Assembly (NCBI GenBank): GCA_002337455.1
Contig: DDGC01000014.1
Span: 326,662 to 390,661, forward strand
DNA: 64,000 bases
DNA from: Rhizobiales bacterium UBA1912
GTDB taxonomy: Bacteria; Pseudomonadota; Alphaproteobacteria; Rhizobiales; Devosiaceae
Direction: 5' to 3'
Shown in pieces: positions 25,217 to 32,823 of this stretch (positions are counted from its first letter, which is position 1; each line of letters opens with the position of its first letter). The notes beneath the pieces were generated by a model. The model had not been told where the DNA came from and ran no database searches. It saw nothing but the letters and a program-made list of their open reading frames with translations. Position numbers and translations under genes: made by a program.

Positions 25217-26022
25217 CGGGCCGCCCCCTGCGCCAGATCGCCCTGGGCGGTCATTTCCGCTTCAGCGCCAAACAGCAGCCCTTCCATGACTTTGGGCATG
25301 GTGCGTTCGATATCGCCGACCGGCAGGCCGTGCGTGGGCGCAAGCAGGCGGACGTCGAGCGCATCGACCATGCGCTCGAACTCCTCGATATAGACGTTCA
25401 TATCGGCGAACTTGGTCCAGAACAGCGCCCGCTCGGCATAGACCGCCGACACGTCCTTGAGGTCCAGGTCCTGTGCTTCTTCGGCCAGCAGGCCGCAATG
25501 GCCCTGTTCATGGAAATGGCTGTAGGCCAGCCCGTCGCCAGGAAACAGCACTCGCTCGCGCTCATCGAACAGCCACAGTGTCGTCCGCAGGTCGCGGATC
25601 ACAGAGTCCAGCGTGGTGAGCCAACGATTGCCGAGGTCGAGGCTGTCGCCGGCCACCATGGGGCGCAGGCGATCGGCAAATTGGGGAAAGGCAAGGTGAT
25701 AATCGCTGACGTCGCCATGCAAGGTCATGTCGGGATATAGTTGCAGAAGGCGGCCCAAGCTCCCGGCATGGGGCGTTTCCTGATGGGTGAGGAAAAGATG
25801 CTTGAGCGGGGGGCGCCGGCCACCGTCCAGCAGGCTGCGCAGATGGGCGTGGACGACGGCGAAATCCTTGGGCGCGCCGGTTTCGATGAGACACGAGGCA
25901 TCGTCGCCGCAAACCACGAACGCAGAATTATACCCGTGATAAACCTTGCCGCGCACACGCTGGACCTGGCAATCGCCGATCCAGAAGACGCCTGGCGCCA
26001 GTTCTCTTGGCAGGCTACTCAT
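25213..26022 (-). CDS. MBL-fold protein, flavodiiron-like, with a damaged metal site
   Basis: The 269-residue protein contains FLTHQETPHAGSLGRLLQLY where flavodiiron-type MBL domains have HxExDH: the His, Glu and second His remain but the Asp is proline. A later Asp (VLFPGDGLAYSHF) and His (LAPTHGLPVGD) are present, while the middle histidine is not seen (LDSVIRDLRTTLWLFD). No flavodoxin domain follows. Both ends overlap neighbours by ATGA. It may be a weak or non-hydrolytic partner of the intact MBL enzyme. Confidence 0.75.
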   Translation of the reverse strand: MSSLPRELAPGVFWIGDCQVQRVRGKVYHGYNSAFVVCGDDASCLIETGAPKDFAVVHAHLRSLLDGGRRPPLKHLFLTHQETPHAGSLGRLLQLYPDMTLHGDVSDYHLAFPQFADRLRPMVAGDSLDLGNRWLTTLDSVIRDLRTTLWLFDERERVLFPGDGLAYSHFHEQGHCGLLAEEAQDLDLKDVSAVYAERALFWTKFADMNVYIEEFERMVDALDVRLLAPTHGLPVGDIERTMPKVMEGLLFGAEAEMTAQGDLAQGAAR

Positions 26023-26918
26023 GGTCGCACCTCTTTTGAGGGGTAGTATTGCTTGTCGTGCGGAATATAGACGGGCGGCGTTTGCGATCTGTCGAGTTCG
26101 CGCAGCACCGTATCGAGCATCCGATAGTGTCGTTCGACGGTTTGCCTGCCGCGCAACAGCTTTCCATAGCCCGGCGCGATGTTCTCGATGTCGTGAGCAT
26201 CAAATATCGCGTCGATGCCGCGCCTGAGTTCGTCCGTCCGAGCCCCTTCGAGCCACCAGTAGCGGGTGCTCAGCAGGAACCGCCGGACGTCTTCTTCCGT
26301 CGTCTCGTCGGCACCGGCATCGATGCTCCACTGCGGCTCCATGCTCTCGCTCCAAGAGTGGGCGAACATGTCCGATGTGAACAGGGTCTTGCTCGCCGGG
26401 TCGTAGACCCAGCGGGTATTGATGAGGCGCAACGGAGACTGGTTGAACTTGACCGGCCGCTTGCGGCTGCCGATCTCCACCCATTCGTTGCCGGTAATCA
26501 GCTCGACGGGAAACCGCCCGGCGTTCGCCTCGGCTTCCTCCTGGCTCGTCGATTCAAAATCGAGGGCGGCGGCGGCGTTCTTGATGGTGGCGAACAGTCT
26601 CTTGATGGGAAAGTGCCGGGCAATCGGCAACGCATTGCCGACCGAGAGGAAGTCATTGAGACGAAGCACCATGATGGAAAGCGAAGTGTCAGGGCCGATC
26701 AGCGAACCAATCTGGCTCAGCATCTGGTCCTTGTGGATGCCAAACCCTGTATCGAGCAGCAGCGCCTCGTCGTCCTCCACCAGCAGGTAGCAATTGCATG
26801 GTGCGTATCCGCGGGCCTGGCTCGGATAGTGCCCTACCCTCCCGTCGAGCGCGATGACGTTGTGGAGCGCATATGTGCTGCCGGCAGCAAGCTCGGTGAG
26901 GCTGGATGAAGCGTTCAT
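26019..26918 (-). CDS. MBL-fold pseudoenzyme-like protein
   Basis: This 299-residue protein follows the MBL course: CNCYLLVEDDEALLLDTGFG before the site and LFTSDMFAHSW with the bridging-type aspartate late. The metal loop reads VLRLNDFLSVGN, so the histidines and glutamate of the HxExDH loop are gone, and the last histidine position reads IAPGYGKLLRG. I expect no conventional dinuclear site. It is the first of the three overlapping MBL-fold genes, directly downstream of two TctC-type receptors. A binding or scaffolding role is an inference. Confidence 0.7.
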   Translation of the reverse strand: MNASSSLTELAAGSTYALHNVIALDGRVGHYPSQARGYAPCNCYLLVEDDEALLLDTGFGIHKDQMLSQIGSLIGPDTSLSIMVLRLNDFLSVGNALPIARHFPIKRLFATIKNAAAALDFESTSQEEAEANAGRFPVELITGNEWVEIGSRKRPVKFNQSPLRLINTRWVYDPASKTLFTSDMFAHSWSESMEPQWSIDAGADETTEEDVRRFLLSTRYWWLEGARTDELRRGIDAIFDAHDIENIAPGYGKLLRGRQTVERHYRMLDTVLRELDRSQTPPVYIPHDKQYYPSKEVRP

Positions 26919-26962
26919 GGATCAACTCCTGCTTCTGATGGTCCCGGGTGCCTGGTCCGATT

Positions 26963-27000
26963 GCCGCCGCGCGCCAAATGGGAGGAAGACGCGCGGCGGC
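26963..27000 (-). other. Strong intercistronic hairpin after the TctC-type receptor gene
   Basis: GCCGCCGCGCG (26963-26973) and CGCGCGGCGGC (26990-27000) form a perfect eleven-pair stem with a 16-base loop, starting 11 bases after the receptor stop codon. It should protect the upstream mRNA from 3' decay. Confidence 0.65.
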
Positions 27001-27011
27001 GAACCCGATCG

Positions 27012-28049
27012 TTACGACGGCGGGTTGATCAGGGTCCGGACAACCGCGAGGGTTTCATCGGTGGCCTCGTAGATGCGGCCCACCACGTCCTCGACCTCTT
27101 CACCGGTGATCGGCTTGGGGTCGGCTCCCGAAGTATTGGCCACGGCCAGATACTCGGGGTCGGTGGCCGCATCGATGAAGGCCTGACGCAGTGCGGCAAG
27201 GCGGTCTTCAGGGATGCCCGGGGGTGCGGCGAACGGCTGACCTGCTTCCATGGGCAGAAGAAAGAATTCCGCAACCGCCCGTTTTGCCGGATCGTCGGTG
27301 AATTCGAGGATGTTGGGCGCGTCGGGGAATCTCGGATCGGGCTCCATCGCCGTCTGCAACAGGACCTGGACCTGCCCGTCTTCGAGCCAGGGCTTTTCGA
27401 TGCCGAACCCCATGAGATAGTCGATCGCAATCATGCGGCCATCGACTTCGCCGCGTTCGATGGCAAGGCTGATCGCCGGGGACCCGTCGTAGCCTGGAAT
27501 GATGTCGAACTGGGTATCGAAAAATTCGTTCATCATCGCCGGCAGGACGCGGTTCTCATTTGCATAAGAGGTCGCCCCAAGCTTGATCGGCGTGCTGAAG
27601 ATGTCCTCCGGCACCTGCGCCTCGATATCGCTGCGGACCAGCAGGGCGTATGCCTCCTTATTGAGGCTGCCGATCCAGTTGACCTCACGCGGATCGAATT
27701 CGACATCAACCTCTGAAACCAGTGGCAGGTAAAGGTTGTTGCGCTGCAGGAAGGTGATGAGGCTTCCATCACGCGGCGCAGCCGCCTGCATATGGATGGC
27801 CGCAGTCATACCGCTCGCGCCGGGCATGTTCGTGATGATGATGTCGGGATTGCCCGGCATGTGCTTTTGCAGGAACGGGGCAAACTGACGGACATAGGTA
27901 TCGATACCGCCTCCGCCGGCCGCGCTGGCCACGATGGTCAGGGGATTGTTGCTGTAGAATTCCTCGACAGTCTGGGCGTTCGCGATGGGCATGCCGGCCA
28001 GCGACAACGCAAGTCCTGCGCCCACTATCTGTAGCATTTTGCTATACAT
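27012..28049 (-). CDS. TTT periplasmic receptor, divergent TctC-type
   Basis: The 345-residue protein has a signal peptide (MYSKMLQIVGAGLALSLAGM, cleavage after ANA) followed by TVEEFYSNNPLTIVASAAGG. Landmarks: PGNPDIIITNMPGASGM, LQRNNLYLPLVSE, WIGSLNKEAYALL, IPEDRLAALRQAFIDAATD. It is very similar to the next receptor upstream (28147-29187), so a recent tandem duplication is likely. GGAGGAG precedes the start. It should serve the fused permease at 22203-24254. Confidence 0.85.
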   Translation of the reverse strand: MYSKMLQIVGAGLALSLAGMPIANAQTVEEFYSNNPLTIVASAAGGGGIDTYVRQFAPFLQKHMPGNPDIIITNMPGASGMTAAIHMQAAAPRDGSLITFLQRNNLYLPLVSEVDVEFDPREVNWIGSLNKEAYALLVRSDIEAQVPEDIFSTPIKLGATSYANENRVLPAMMNEFFDTQFDIIPGYDGSPAISLAIERGEVDGRMIAIDYLMGFGIEKPWLEDGQVQVLLQTAMEPDPRFPDAPNILEFTDDPAKRAVAEFFLLPMEAGQPFAAPPGIPEDRLAALRQAFIDAATDPEYLAVANTSGADPKPITGEEVEDVVGRIYEATDETLAVVRTLINPPS

Positions 28050-28108
28050 GTTCTACTCCTCCTCATTGTTGGCTGCCCTGCCTTTTTCGACAAGGACTGG
28101 CGCCGTTG

Positions 28109-28130
28109 CCGGGCACCCGAGGGTGCCCGG
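28109..28130 (-). other. Perfect ten-pair hairpin between the tandem receptor genes
   Basis: CCGGGCACCC (28109-28118) and GGGTGCCCGG (28121-28130) are separated by two bases. It lies 16 bases after the stop codon of the first receptor gene and before the second receptor gene. Confidence 0.65.
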
Positions 28131-28146
28131 CCGGACCGGCGCAAGA

Positions 28147-29187
28147 TCAGGACTGGGGGTTGACCAGCGGCCGGACCTTTTCGAGCACGTCGTCGGACGC
28201 GGAGTAAATCTCCTCCACGATCTCCTGAACGGCTTCACCCGAAATCGGTGTCGGCGTGTTTGCGACCTGTTCCATATGCGCGATGTATTCAGGGTCAGCC
28301 GTCGCATCCATGAAGGCCTGGCGAAGCGCCGCAAGGCGGTCTTCGGGGATGCCAGCCGGAGCGGCAAACGGACGTCCTGCCTCCATCGGGGCAAGGACAA
28401 ACCTTGCAAGGGCCTCGATCTCGGGGTCCTCGATGTAATCGAACAGGTTTGGCGCGTCCGGGAAGTGCTCGCTTGAATTGACGGCCGTCTGAAGAACCAC
28501 TTCGATGGTGCCGTCTTCGAGGAAAGGCGCCTCGTTGCCGTAACCGATGAGGTTATCGACGGGCAGCATGCGGCCGTCGATTTCGCCACGTTCGAGGGCC
28601 AGCGTCATCGCGGCGGCCCCTTCATAACCAGTGATGATCTCGAACTGAGTTCCCAGATACTCGTTCATCATGGCGGGGAGAACGCGGTTTTCGTTGGCAA
28701 ACGAAGTGGCGCCCATCCGGATGGTCGTGTCGAACAGGTCGTCGGCGGACTCGATACCGGCCCGCGTCATGATAGCGACCGTATAGATTTCCTTGGTCAG
28801 GCTGCCCAGCCAGTTGGCTTCGAGCGGCTCGAAATCGAGCGGAACGTCGGAGACAAGCGGGAAATAGAGATTGTTGCGCAGCAACATCGCCACTTCCGTA
28901 CCGTCCTTGGGAGCGGCGGACATCATCTGGATGGCTGCCGACATGCCGCTGGCGCCCGGCAGGTTGCGCACGATGATGTCAGGATTTCCCGGAATGTGCT
29001 TTTGCCAGAACGGCACGAATTGCCGGGCGTAAAAGTCCGCGCCCCCGCCTGCGGCGGCGCCCACCACCAGCGTGAGGTCGTTATTGCTGTAGAACTCTTC
29101 GACGCTCTGTTCCTGGGCGACGGCGCCCGGCGCGATAGCGAGCGCCAGAAGGCTGCACGCGATTACCGATAGGTACTTGTTGGTCAT
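28147..29187 (-). CDS. TTT periplasmic receptor, divergent TctC-type (tandem copy)
   Basis: The 346-residue protein has a signal peptide ending AVAQ/EQSVEEFYSNN and the same landmarks as its neighbour: PGNPDIIVRNLPGASGM, LLRNNLYFPLVSD, WLGSLTKEIY, SFANENRVLPAMMNEYLGTQ and IPEDRLAALRQAFMDAT. ACAGGAGGAGAG lies before ATG 29187. It is the first gene of the locus C transcript. Two receptors for one membrane component could broaden the substrate range or separate uptake from sensing. Confidence 0.85.
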   Translation of the reverse strand: MTNKYLSVIACSLLALAIAPGAVAQEQSVEEFYSNNDLTLVVGAAAGGGADFYARQFVPFWQKHIPGNPDIIVRNLPGASGMSAAIQMMSAAPKDGTEVAMLLRNNLYFPLVSDVPLDFEPLEANWLGSLTKEIYTVAIMTRAGIESADDLFDTTIRMGATSFANENRVLPAMMNEYLGTQFEIITGYEGAAAMTLALERGEIDGRMLPVDNLIGYGNEAPFLEDGTIEVVLQTAVNSSEHFPDAPNLFDYIEDPEIEALARFVLAPMEAGRPFAAPAGIPEDRLAALRQAFMDATADPEYIAHMEQVANTPTPISGEAVQEIVEEIYSASDDVLEKVRPLVNPQS

Positions 29188-29497
29188 TCTCTCCTCCTGT
29201 GATCGGAATGATCTGTTTCAAACCGGAAAAGTCCCTGCCGTTTGCCGGCTATTGTTGCTGGTTCTCTTCCGGTTTTCCGGCGCCCGGGGCTCTTGTCGTC
29301 CTCTCCGACACAAACCTTCCGTTCGCTCTGCCTTTGACCGTAGCGCTCGCCATTTCACGACATAAGATGCATATTGTTCGCAAAACTCGTGAACTTTCTT
29401 CACAAATCAAATGGCCTAGCCTGCGATTTCCGGGAGACTGCCTCCCCGCACGATTGGCCCACCAAGGGCCGCCCGGCGCGCCGAACGACCGCTAACC
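29188..29497 (-). promoter_or_regulatory. Gene-free stretch upstream of the locus C operon
   Basis: No credible gene is present. The AT-rich patch at about 29355-29415 is the likely promoter area. It contains an imperfect dyad GTTCGC-N7-GTGAAC at 29376-29394, a candidate operator. Nearer the first receptor gene, CCGGAAAA (29223-29230) and TTTTCCGG (29273-29280) are mirrored and could fold the leader. No regulator gene adjoins it. Confidence 0.4.
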
Positions 29498-30655
29498 TCA
29501 AATCAGCTTGCGCTCCGTGGTGCTGAGCAGCTCAAGCCCATCCTCCTTGATGAGAATGTTGTCCTCGAACCGGATGGAATAGGTTTCAGTGCGAACCGAC
29601 GGCTGGAACGAGATCACCATTCCGGGTTCGAAAATGGTTTCGCGGTGCGTGGGATGCGGGAAATCGTGGAACGGACCAAGCCCGACCCCATGGATGGCAA
29701 ATTGCTGGCAGGGCATGACGGCCTTGTTGGCCGGATACCCCCGGTCGATCATCGCCTGGCGAATATGGTCGAAGACAGTTCCGAACTCCATGCCTGGCTT
29801 GAGATAGTCCATGAAGGTGTCGTGTATGTCGTAGAGATCGTTGGCGATCTTGCGATACTCTTCCTTGGGCTCGCCAATGCACCACGTGCGGGCGATGTCG
29901 AAGCCGTAACCATGATAGAGCGCGCCCAGATCGATGGTGACAAGTTCGCCTTCCTCGATCTTTTTCCACTCGGACGCGAAGGCCCGGTAGTTGGCGGTGC
30001 GGATGCCGGCCTGGCACATGGTCTCGACCTCGCGCATGGCGCCGAGACGCTTCATCTCGATTTCCATGGCGAACTGGACTTCCATCTCGGTCACACCCGG
30101 CTGGGCTGTCTTGATGGCGACGTCGATTGCCGAATGGCCGATCTCGACAGCCTTGCGGATCAAGGCTATCTCGGCCGGCTCCTTGACCGAGCGCGCGATG
30201 AACAGAAGGTCACCCGCCGGTTTGAGCTTGGCATCGGGCAGAGCGGCGACAAGGCTGTGATAGGTCTTGGCGGTACAGGTGGTTTCCTCGAACCCGATAT
30301 TTCCCTTCGAGAGACCCTTTTCGGCCAGAACCTTGGCGACACCGTCGGCGGGGCTCGTGGCAAAACCGGTGTCGTTGACGCGCACGTCCTTGATCCAGGT
30401 GCCCTCGCGAATGGCATTCATGGTGATGAAGGCGCTGAGGAAAACCGGGTCATGATCCTTGAACAGGATCAGGGGCGCTTCTGTGATGTGGGTATGGGAA
30501 AGCGGATACCAGGGCATATGCTGATAGTGGCCGCCATAGTAATACTGATTGGTCCAGTTGTGGACGATGAACGCGTCGAGTTCATTCTCCTCCATCACCT
30601 TGCGGAGCCGATTGAGGCGCCCCTCGTAGTCGAACGTGGTTCCGAATATGTTCAT
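29498..30655 (-). CDS. M24-family (Xaa-Pro peptidase/creatinase-fold) hydrolase
   Basis: The 385-residue protein has the creatinase N-terminal domain (DAFIVHNWTNQYYYGGHYQH) and the pita-bread catalytic domain. Metal ligands visible: Asp in LVTIDLGALYHGY, Asp in GFDIARTWC, His in AIHGVGLGPFHDF and Glu in IRFEDNILI. The fourth ligand, normally the Glu of an IEPG-type motif, reads glutamine in MVISFQPSV. The protein could therefore bind one metal or be metal-free like creatinase. The start at 30655 follows AAAGG. It stands alone between LysR and locus C; amide, imide or N-acyl amino acid cleavage is possible. Confidence 0.82.
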   Translation of the reverse strand: MNIFGTTFDYEGRLNRLRKVMEENELDAFIVHNWTNQYYYGGHYQHMPWYPLSHTHITEAPLILFKDHDPVFLSAFITMNAIREGTWIKDVRVNDTGFATSPADGVAKVLAEKGLSKGNIGFEETTCTAKTYHSLVAALPDAKLKPAGDLLFIARSVKEPAEIALIRKAVEIGHSAIDVAIKTAQPGVTEMEVQFAMEIEMKRLGAMREVETMCQAGIRTANYRAFASEWKKIEEGELVTIDLGALYHGYGFDIARTWCIGEPKEEYRKIANDLYDIHDTFMDYLKPGMEFGTVFDHIRQAMIDRGYPANKAVMPCQQFAIHGVGLGPFHDFPHPTHRETIFEPGMVISFQPSVRTETYSIRFEDNILIKEDGLELLSTTERKLI

Positions 30656-31049
30656 TGCGCTATACCTTTCTCGCCGTGGCGATCCTCACGTGCGATCGTG
30701 GGCCGGTGCGAACCGCCAACGATGGCCTTCCTGCAAGGGCGCAGGACCGGATCTGGATCAGGTTGGGGTTGAGAGGCATCTGGGGGCCAACATGCTTCGT
30801 TGGCCCGGCCCCTGGTTCCTCCCCTGCTTCCGTGCGATCCGGAACCTATCGAAGGGACCTGCTGTCATTAAGCAGGAAAAAGGTCACTTGATCTGTGAAG
30901 AAACTTCCGAAGAAAAACTCCCAGCTCGTCGTATTCTCCAATGAACCCGTGATTGTCCGGCCGGCAGTGTAGCCAGCAGGATGGGGGCCCCGAACCTAAG
31001 TTTGGCGCCACGCCTGATAAGATTTTCCGCGGACGGCGGCGGAGGCGGC
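30656..31049 (-). other. Structured untranslated leader or gap upstream of the M24 gene
   Basis: There is no gene in these 394 bases. Read on the minus strand, four perfect stems follow each other: CCTGCT/AGCAGG (30858-30876), TTCCG/CGGAA (30828-30844), which overlaps an alternative GGTTCC/GGAACC pairing (30814-30846), GGGCCAAC/GTTGGCCC (30784-30806) and CCTGC/GCAGG (30730-30745). Between the last two lies AACCTGATCCAGATC, which recalls the 3' half of a TPP riboswitch, but no CTGAGA element is seen. The alternative pairings suggest a regulatory leader RNA; its type is not identified. Confidence 0.4.
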
Positions 31050-31928
31050 CTATTGCGCGGTGATTTCGACGAGGTAGTCGACAACGGCGCGCACCCGCGC
31101 AGGGAGATGGCGACCAGCCGGAAAGATCACCGAAACCGGCGGGCCTTCGGTCTTGTACTCCTCGAGCACCGGGATGAGCCGGCCCGACTGCAGATCGTCC
31201 TTGAGGGCCCACCAGCTTGAATGGACTATGCCCAGGCCCTTCACCGCAGCCTCCCGCAGAGCGTCGCCGTTATAGACGGCCAGATTGCCGGCAATGCGCA
31301 CGCGCTGGCGTCCCTCCTGCTCGCTCTTGAACGTCCACTCGAACCCGAAGCGTCCATGGATGCAATTGTGGCGCAGCAGATCCTCGGGCTTTTTGGGCGT
31401 CCCGTGCCGCTCTAGATAGCTCGGCGCGGCAGCGGTGATCACCGGGCCCTGGGTCAAAAGCCGCCGAATGGTGCTCGAATCCTCGAGTTGACCGGTGTGC
31501 ACGCCAAGGTCGAAGCCGGATTCGATGAGGTCTGTCGGACGATCGCTGAAATGCACCTGAAGGTTCACATCGGGGTAGCGCTCGAAAAACTCTCCCAGCG
31601 CCGGCACCAGGGACAGGCGCCCGAACAAATTTGGCACCACGATGCGCACGGTGCCCTGCACTGTCTTGTTGGCCGCATGGATGCGCAGTTCGGCGTCGGC
31701 AAGATCCTGGAGGATGCCCTGGGCACGTTCGAACAGTTCCTGCCCCTGTTCGGTCAGCACCAGTTGCCGGGTCGTCCGGTTGAACAGCCTGACGCGCAGT
31801 TCGTCTTCAAGTCGGCTGATGGTCTTTGTAACCGTGGAGGCTGATGTCCCGAGCTTTTTGGCCGCGGCGGTAAAACTGCCCTGCTCACAGGCCGCTACGA
31901 AGCTCTGAAATGCGGCGAATTTGTTCAT
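31050..31928 (-). CDS. LysR-type transcriptional regulator (CrgA-like)
   Basis: The 292-residue protein begins MNKFAAFQSFVAACEQGSFT and shows the wHTH AAAKKLGTSASTVTKTISRL EDELRVRLFNRTTR. The effector domain starts VRIVVPNLFGRLSLVPALGE. ATG 31928 is favoured over an overlapping GTG one codon upstream by AGAGG spacing. It is divergent from the plus-strand catabolic operon starting at 32039, and a TGCA-cored dyad lies between them, so it most likely controls that operon. Confidence 0.88.
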   Translation of the reverse strand: MNKFAAFQSFVAACEQGSFTAAAKKLGTSASTVTKTISRLEDELRVRLFNRTTRQLVLTEQGQELFERAQGILQDLADAELRIHAANKTVQGTVRIVVPNLFGRLSLVPALGEFFERYPDVNLQVHFSDRPTDLIESGFDLGVHTGQLEDSSTIRRLLTQGPVITAAAPSYLERHGTPKKPEDLLRHNCIHGRFGFEWTFKSEQEGRQRVRIAGNLAVYNGDALREAAVKGLGIVHSSWWALKDDLQSGRLIPVLEEYKTEGPPVSVIFPAGRHLPARVRAVVDYLVEITAQ

Positions 31929-31948
31929 CACGGACGCCTCTTCGGAAA

Positions 31949-31983
31949 AAAATGCACAAGTAATGTTCTAATCAATGCATTTT
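31949..31983. promoter_or_regulatory. Probable LysR operator, AAAATGCA-N19-TGCATTTT
   Basis: AAAATGCA (31949-31956) and TGCATTTT (31976-31983) form a perfect eight-base inverted repeat between the LysR and hydrolase start codons. The right arm ends just before a possible -35 (31981-31986) for a -10 TATACC at 32004-32009. The same half-site recurs at 35553-35560. Confidence 0.6.
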
Positions 31984-32038
31984 CTGATTGCAACGGCCTT
32001 GGCTATACCGGTGGCAAAGACAAAGAAGAGGGATCGTC

Positions 32039-32812
32039 ATGGAAGACATTTTCGTCAACACTTCCCAGGGCCGAATTCACCTGCTGACCGCGGGACAGGG
32101 CCGTCCGCTCCTGCTGCTCCACAGCAATGGCGGTTCGGCCTATGAATTCGAGCACGTCATCGACCCTCTTGCCGAACATTTTCAGGTCTTTGCCTGGGAC
32201 ATGCCGGGACAGGGCGATTCCGATCCCCTGCTCCGACATCTCAGCGTGCAGCAATATGCCGATGTCGCCGTCGAGGTGATGGATGCGCTGGGCCTGCAAA
32301 CGGGCATCGTTGGTGGCGCGTCGATCGGCGGCGCTGTGTGCGTGGCGCTTGGCGCCAGTCACGCCGCGCGCTTTGAAAAGATCGTCGTCGTCGAATGCCC
32401 CTTTCGCACGCCACAGGAGTGGAAGGGGAACTGGGCCAACACCGAGGCCAACTATGCTCCGGTCACCCAAACCCGGGAGCGGGTGGCGCCAAGGCTTCGC
32501 AATGTGACCGACGAGTTGATGGTCCGCTGGAACATCGACAGGGCGAAGGCCGGATCCAAGACCTGCCTGAGCGTCATGTGGGCGCTGCGCGAATACGATA
32601 TCGCGGCCGACCTCGCGAAATTTCCCGCCGGCCAGGTCCTGGTGTTCGGCGACAAGAGTCCCACGGTCGCAAAAGCGGGCCAGTTCGAAGCCGCACTGAC
32701 CGATGCGACAACGCACATCATTTCCGATTGCGGCCACTTCCCGATGATCGATGACCCCGAGCGGTTCGTCGACATCTTCATCACCGAATCTCAAGCACCC
32801 CACGCCAGTTGA
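32039..32812 (+). CDS. Alpha/beta-hydrolase
   Basis: The 257-residue protein has LLLLHSNGGSAYEFEHVIDP (oxyanion loop), GGASIGGAVCVALGASHA with the nucleophile serine, VFGDKSP for the acid and SDCGHFPMIDDPERFVD for the catalytic histidine, so the triad is complete. The start at 32039 follows GAGGG. It is the first gene of a plus-strand operon under the divergent LysR regulator. It could open an ester, lactone or enol-lactone, or cleave a C-C bond like meta-cleavage hydrolases. Confidence 0.85.
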   Translation: MEDIFVNTSQGRIHLLTAGQGRPLLLLHSNGGSAYEFEHVIDPLAEHFQVFAWDMPGQGDSDPLLRHLSVQQYADVAVEVMDALGLQTGIVGGASIGGAVCVALGASHAARFEKIVVVECPFRTPQEWKGNWANTEANYAPVTQTRERVAPRLRNVTDELMVRWNIDRAKAGSKTCLSVMWALREYDIAADLAKFPAGQVLVFGDKSPTVAKAGQFEAALTDATTHIISDCGHFPMIDDPERFVDIFITESQAPHAS

Positions 32813-32823
32813 GGAGAAGCCAA

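Noticed and set aside
25213..26022. A complete flavodiiron protein
   Set aside because: Only the MBL part is present (269 residues), the flavodoxin domain is absent and two metal ligands are missing.
30730..30846. A bona fide TPP riboswitch in the M24 leader
   Set aside because: Only the CCTGATC-type 3' motif is present; CTGAGA is missing and the downstream gene has no thiamine role.
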